Source: SKLM01 sp964542755 (GTDB lineage Bacteria > Chloroflexota > Anaerolineae > B4-G1). Taken from it: a DNA stretch of 64,000 nt. This document shows, piece by piece, positions 61,701-64,000 of this stretch. The stretch lies in assembly GCA_964542755.1 (NCBI GenBank), contig CAZIWL010000004.1, forward strand, positions 1 through 64,000, written 5' to 3'. Below the pieces are notes generated by a model. It was not told the DNA's origin. It was given only the letters and a program-made list of their open reading frames with translations, and did not search any database. Both the position numbers and the translations under genes were made by a program. Numbering within the stretch: position 1 is the first letter of the stretch; every line of letters starts with the position of its first letter.

Positions 61701-62393
61701 TTCGGTCACCGTCTTTCCGGTCTGGATGCAGAGGAGGACGTCGTGAATCGCGGCCTGGTCGCGTCGGGTGTAGTGGACGTCATTGGTGGCCACCAGGGGC
61801 AGGTCGAGCTCGTCGGCCAGTGTAACCAGGTGACGGTTGACCTCGGCGAGCTCCGGGATGTCGTGATCCTGGATCTCCAGATAGTACCGTCCTTCGAAGA
61901 CATCGCTGTACCAGCCGGCAGCATCGCGTGCGTTGTCGTGAAGCCCCTTCTTGAGATGATGGGCTAGCTCCGAGGACCCGCACCCTGACAGCACGATCAA
62001 GCCCTCGTTATACTCCTCCAGCACCTGGCGGTCGACCCGGGGCTTGTAATAGAAGCCCTCAAGCTGCGCGATGGTCGCTAGCTTCATCAGGTTGTGATAG
62101 CCCGTATTGTTCTCCGCCAGCAAGACGAGATGGTAGGCTGTGCGGTCGTGCTGGGGATCGCGGTCCTCCCTGCCCCGGGGGGCCACGTAGGTCTCCATGC
62201 CGATGATGGGCTTGATGTTGGCAGCCCTACAGGCCTTGTAGAATCGGATGGCACCGTACATAGCGCCGTGGTCAGTGAGGGCCAGGGCAGGCATCCCGAG
62301 GTCGACAGCTCCTTTTGCCAGCTCAGCGCAGCTGCTGAGCCCGTCCAGGAGGGAATATTCGCTGTGGACGTGGAGATGGACGAAGTCACTCAT
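58752..62393 (-). CDS. dnaE: DNA polymerase III alpha subunit
   Basis: The replicative polymerase, 1213 aa. The PHP domain starts with FVHLHVHSEYSLLDG and contains ALTDHGAMYG. The polymerase site shows PDIDLDYPDDQRE (catalytic Asp pair), followed by the family's AIRDAGRAL, HAAGVIVSD, GVFQVEGQGMRRTL and GFNKSHAADYAV. An OB-fold (about 1000-1090, QQVTVAGMVQRIYR) and a C-terminal tail with a Pro/Arg-rich linker (about 1090-1150) follow. ATG 62393 is chosen over the longer frame to 62474 because it gives the standard N-terminus. A TATAAT with an extended TGG lies 9 bases before it. Confidence 0.96.
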   Translation of the reverse strand: MSDFVHLHVHSEYSLLDGLSSCAELAKGAVDLGMPALALTDHGAMYGAIRFYKACRAANIKPIIGMETYVAPRGREDRDPQHDRTAYHLVLLAENNTGYHNLMKLATIAQLEGFYYKPRVDRQVLEEYNEGLIVLSGCGSSELAHHLKKGLHDNARDAAGWYSDVFEGRYYLEIQDHDIPELAEVNRHLVTLADELDLPLVATNDVHYTRRDQAAIHDVLLCIQTGKTVTEPKRMRMEGDTFYLKSEEEMAALFPHLPEALTNTLEIAERCNAELEFGNYHLPVFEVPDGYDAQSYLRRLCERGLEERYEDITPKIQGRLDYELDVIHRMGFDTYFLIVWDLCRFSREEEIWWNVRGSGASSIVAYSLYVTNLEPLEQNLIFERFLNEGRVTMPDIDLDYPDDQREQLIRYTIDKYGEEQVAQIITFGTMGAKAAIRDAGRALDYPLSEVDRIARLVPGGPGVKLDESLTKVPELRSHYDEQDHIRRLIDTARGVEGNIRHASTHAAGVIVSDLPLVNYAPLRRPTSSSSDDQIGTVTQYTMSEAEELGLLKVDFLGLATLTVMRVTCELITERHGIDLDLLTISRDDPVIYDLLSRGDVMGVFQVEGQGMRRTLMKMQPQKFEHVIAAISLYRPGPMEYIDDYIARLHGEKAVEYRHPSLEPILEETFGIIVYQEQIIRILTDIAGYTAGEADLVRRAVGKKKKKALLKHRATFIEGAIERSGVPREAAETIFDDIEYFARYGFNKSHAADYAVLTCQTAYLKAEYPIEYMAALLTVERNNTDKVSRFIEECRRMSIEVSPPDINSSGLGFTIEDMGDHPPAIRFGMGAIKNVGEGPVEAILEARQVGGPFEDLDDFCRRVDLRDVNRRALESLIQVGTLEQFGRRAQLLPIADRILGVSAGIHKAKDAGQLSMFGSATGVHLAAEESILPPANKVPEIPRKEILAWEKELVGIYISEHPLARVTTRLDDVLSGSVGTLAEERSGQQVTVAGMVQRIYRHTTKKGNEMAFVTLEDAQGSCDVVVFPGLWKETKRLWQPEQIVVVNGKVDTSRRDEPSLLCSWVKRPEDISVAAGVNARTEEPRPTRPPDSRGVRAGTRPPEPPAPPPHFATSEEPRTPSSGSDGADGSVPRTVRVTLQRSAEQGSDRQRLRKIHDVLVGYEGVDPFVIHLADGAGRGIELRFPNQATAYCPELVQELVSLLGDRAVSIDEGP

Positions 62394-62402
62394 CGGGATT
62401 GG

Positions 62403-62411
62403 ATTATACCA
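62403..62411 (-). promoter_or_regulatory. Extended -10 promoter of dnaE
   Basis: On the minus strand TGGTATAAT (TGn plus perfect -10) lies 9 bases before the dnaE ATG. The -35 is weak, as is usual for extended -10 promoters. The predicted transcript has a leader of only about 2-3 bases. Confidence 0.55.
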
Positions 62412-62545
62412 TACTGATTGAAGATTTCTAGTTGCTGGGAGCGACAGTCGACCTGGAGGTTGACTCCCCGGCACCCGGCGTAGGGGGCGGTTGGATGCAC
62501 AAAGGAGGAATCGGCGCGGCGGGGGTGTGAGTAATGGGGATAGCC

Positions 62546-62580
62546 GCCGGGGGCGATTCTCGATAGAACACGCCCCCGGC
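62546..62580 (-). terminator. Hairpin after the beta-propeller protein gene
   Basis: GCCGGGGGCG (62546-62555) pairs perfectly with CGCCCCCGGC (62571-62580) around a 15-nt loop, about 20 bases past the stop codon at 62599. No T-run follows on the minus strand. Confidence 0.55.
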
Positions 62581-62598
62581 TGGGCTCAACGGTGGGAC

Positions 62599-64000
62599 TC
62601 AGTCCCTTGACACCAGAGGTAGGAAGATCTCGTGGGCCCACGGCTCGACGGATGTGATGACATCGTCCGGAAGCGACGCGAGGCCCTCCGCGTCAGTAAC
62701 GGTCAGTGTGAACGTGAGCACTGTCGGTGCTGCCGGAGCTCTGAACGTGGTCGTCATCGCGGTCTCGGCGTCCAGAGGGACAGCAGGGCCTCCGATCTGC
62801 GCCCAAAGATACGAGAGCGGGAGGTGTCCATCAGGATCGGAGCTGGCGGAGCCATCAAGAGTGCCGATGCCTCTCACGCCTACCGTCAGATCGGGCCCAG
62901 CAGCCGCGATCGGCCTTTGGTTGGTGACCGAGAAGGGATGTGTGGAAGTGATGGCACCGCAGGCATTGACTGCGGACACACTGATCGTCTGGAGACCCGC
63001 CGTCGTCCAAGTAACCACCACCGTGTCCGTGAGGCCCGATGTGTGGGTTGTCGTGTTGAGTGACACGCCGGCGCTGCCGCTCCACGTGTAGGTGATGGGC
63101 TGCTGCGACGCCAGCGGGCTCACCGTGGCGGTCAACCGTGTCGACGAGCGAAGGGCAGGGGGATCCGGGCCCGCGATCTCAACACTTCTCGGGGCGATGC
63201 AGTCCGTTAGGCCTCCCAGTCTGGCGATGAAGATGTCATACTCGCCGCGATTGACATCTTGATAGGCGTTGAACGTCGGAAAGTCGGTGGACCGGGTACC
63301 GCCGGTGACGTAGACGTCGCCATTGGAATCGAAGGCAATGCCCAGAGCGGTGTCGGCGCCGGTGCCTCCGAGGTAGGTCCCGAAGACCATCGTACCAGTC
63401 GGGTCGAACTTTGCCACGACGGGATCGCCAGGTCCGTAGTAAGCGAGGTCCACCTCCGGCGCGACCCCGCCCTTGAAGGTTGCTTGGAGGGGGTCCACCG
63501 TGGGGAAATTGGTGGATCCTGAGCCGCCGGTAACGAAAACGTGGCTCGCTCCGTCGGTGAGGATCCCGCGGAAAGCATCGTTGCCGTCTCCGCCGACGAG
63601 TCGGCTGTAGATGAGGCTGACCGGATCGGTCTCCAGCGCCACCAAGAAGGCATCGAAGTCCCCTCCTCCGTGGGCGGGGCTGCCAGGCGTGGTCGGGAAG
63701 TCGCTGGACTCGGTACCTCCGGTCCAAAAGACGCGTCCCCCGTCCTCAACGGACACGCCGCCGCTGGTGTCCGAATCCGTGCCACCGAAGTAACTGGCGA
63801 AGAGGAGCTGGGCGGCACCTGGCTGCGCGGGATCGAGCTTGGCGAGATAGAGATCGATGCCGCCCGCATTCGAGGCCTGAAGCGGGTTCTTCGTTGGAAG
63901 ATTGCTGGAATGCGTTCGGCCTGCAAAGTAAACGATCCCACTGTCCACGTCTAGCGCCAGACCCTCCTCCGTAGCGGAGCCGCCGAAGCACGTGGAATAG
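62599..64000 (-). CDS. Beta-propeller repeat (SBBP) surface protein with Ig/PKD-like domain (5' partial)
   Basis: The frame is open to the window edge, so the N-terminus and any signal peptide are missing. At least three SBBP-type repeats are seen (YFGGTDSDTSGG ... DFPTT, LVGGDGNDAFRG ... NFPTV, YLGGTGADTALG ... DFPTF), plus a fourth at the edge. They are followed by an Ig/PKD-like segment (about 270 residues before the end) and a second one with RPIAAAGPDLTVGV. The C-terminus WAHEIFLPLVSRD resembles a tail frequent in Chloroflexota secreted proteins. It is likely an exported adhesion or structural protein; the ligand is unknown. Confidence 0.8.
   Translation of the reverse strand, partial: YSTCFGGSATEEGLALDVDSGIVYFAGRTHSSNLPTKNPLQASNAGGIDLYLAKLDPAQPGAAQLLFASYFGGTDSDTSGGVSVEDGGRVFWTGGTESSDFPTTPGSPAHGGGDFDAFLVALETDPVSLIYSRLVGGDGNDAFRGILTDGASHVFVTGGSGSTNFPTVDPLQATFKGGVAPEVDLAYYGPGDPVVAKFDPTGTMVFGTYLGGTGADTALGIAFDSNGDVYVTGGTRSTDFPTFNAYQDVNRGEYDIFIARLGGLTDCIAPRSVEIAGPDPPALRSSTRLTATVSPLASQQPITYTWSGSAGVSLNTTTHTSGLTDTVVVTWTTAGLQTISVSAVNACGAITSTHPFSVTNQRPIAAAGPDLTVGVRGIGTLDGSASSDPDGHLPLSYLWAQIGGPAVPLDAETAMTTTFRAPAAPTVLTFTLTVTDAEGLASLPDDVITSVEPWAHEIFLPLVSRD

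Overview
The window reads as one scaffold of a GC-rich bacterial genome, most likely a member of the Chloroflexota and probably from a metagenome assembly (there is a run of exactly 100 N at 12143-12242). The phylum call is inference. It rests on a secreted protein ending in an FLPLV-type tail, a helicase-associated-domain protein typical of that phylum, a 7TM-type histidine kinase, and the overall gene mix. No rRNA, tRNA, CRISPR array or insertion sequence was found.

Layout. 0-6.5 kb: a phosphate uptake operon (pstS-pstC-pstA and two different pstB-like ATPases), then a nitrilase-family hydrolase and an inositol monophosphatase-family enzyme. 6.5-13.2 kb: a non-coding stretch with a 151-bp MITE-like element, a four-subunit pyruvate:ferredoxin oxidoreductase (porCDAB), a MOP/ANKH-like membrane protein, the assembly gap and a small Cys-rich protein. 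13.2-17.9 kb: a DeoR-type regulator with an orphan MsmK-type sugar ABC ATPase, archaeal-type phosphoglycerate mutase, and rsmG. 17.9-23.2 kb (minus): recF, a membrane protein with an endonuclease/exonuclease/phosphatase domain, psuG and a YgeY-like M20 peptidase. 23.5-31.3 kb: RNase J, LarE, a Crp/Fnr regulator, a helicase-associated-domain protein, a DUF1232 protein and a PhoD-like lipoprotein. 31.7-38.9 kb: a tungsten-type aldehyde ferredoxin oxidoreductase coupled to an unusual KARI-like/SCP2 fusion, then a GH25 lysozyme, an HDAC-family deacetylase, a DUF3243 protein and an SDR. 39-49.4 kb: an operon-like run starting with an Fe-S photolyase and a class II photolyase, then a flavin-binding protein, a PEP-synthase-like protein, an MscS channel, a GH-like exported protein and UppP. 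49.4-56 kb: GNAT, a PLP aminotransferase, and an overlapping cupin / PstS-like lipoprotein / histidine kinase / B12-dependent acyl-CoA mutase run. 56-64 kb (minus): two tandem phosphofructokinases, one ATP-type and one PPi-type, dnaE, and the 3' part of a beta-propeller surface protein.

Metabolically the genes suggest a ferredoxin-based, largely anaerobic or fermentative physiology (POR, AOR, PPi-PFK, cofactor-independent PGM), while two photolyases imply exposure to light. The most unusual item is the AOR plus KARI-like/SCP2 gene pair. The KARI domain keeps its Rossmann motif and part of the metal site but has lost the family's catalytic His and Lys, and it is fused to a lipid-binding domain. 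Other items worth attention are a PstB pair with complementary degenerate ATPase motifs, a mutase with isobutyryl-CoA mutase specificity residues, an orphan PstS-like/histidine kinase pair, and several genes whose -10 box lies so close to the start codon that they are probably leaderless.
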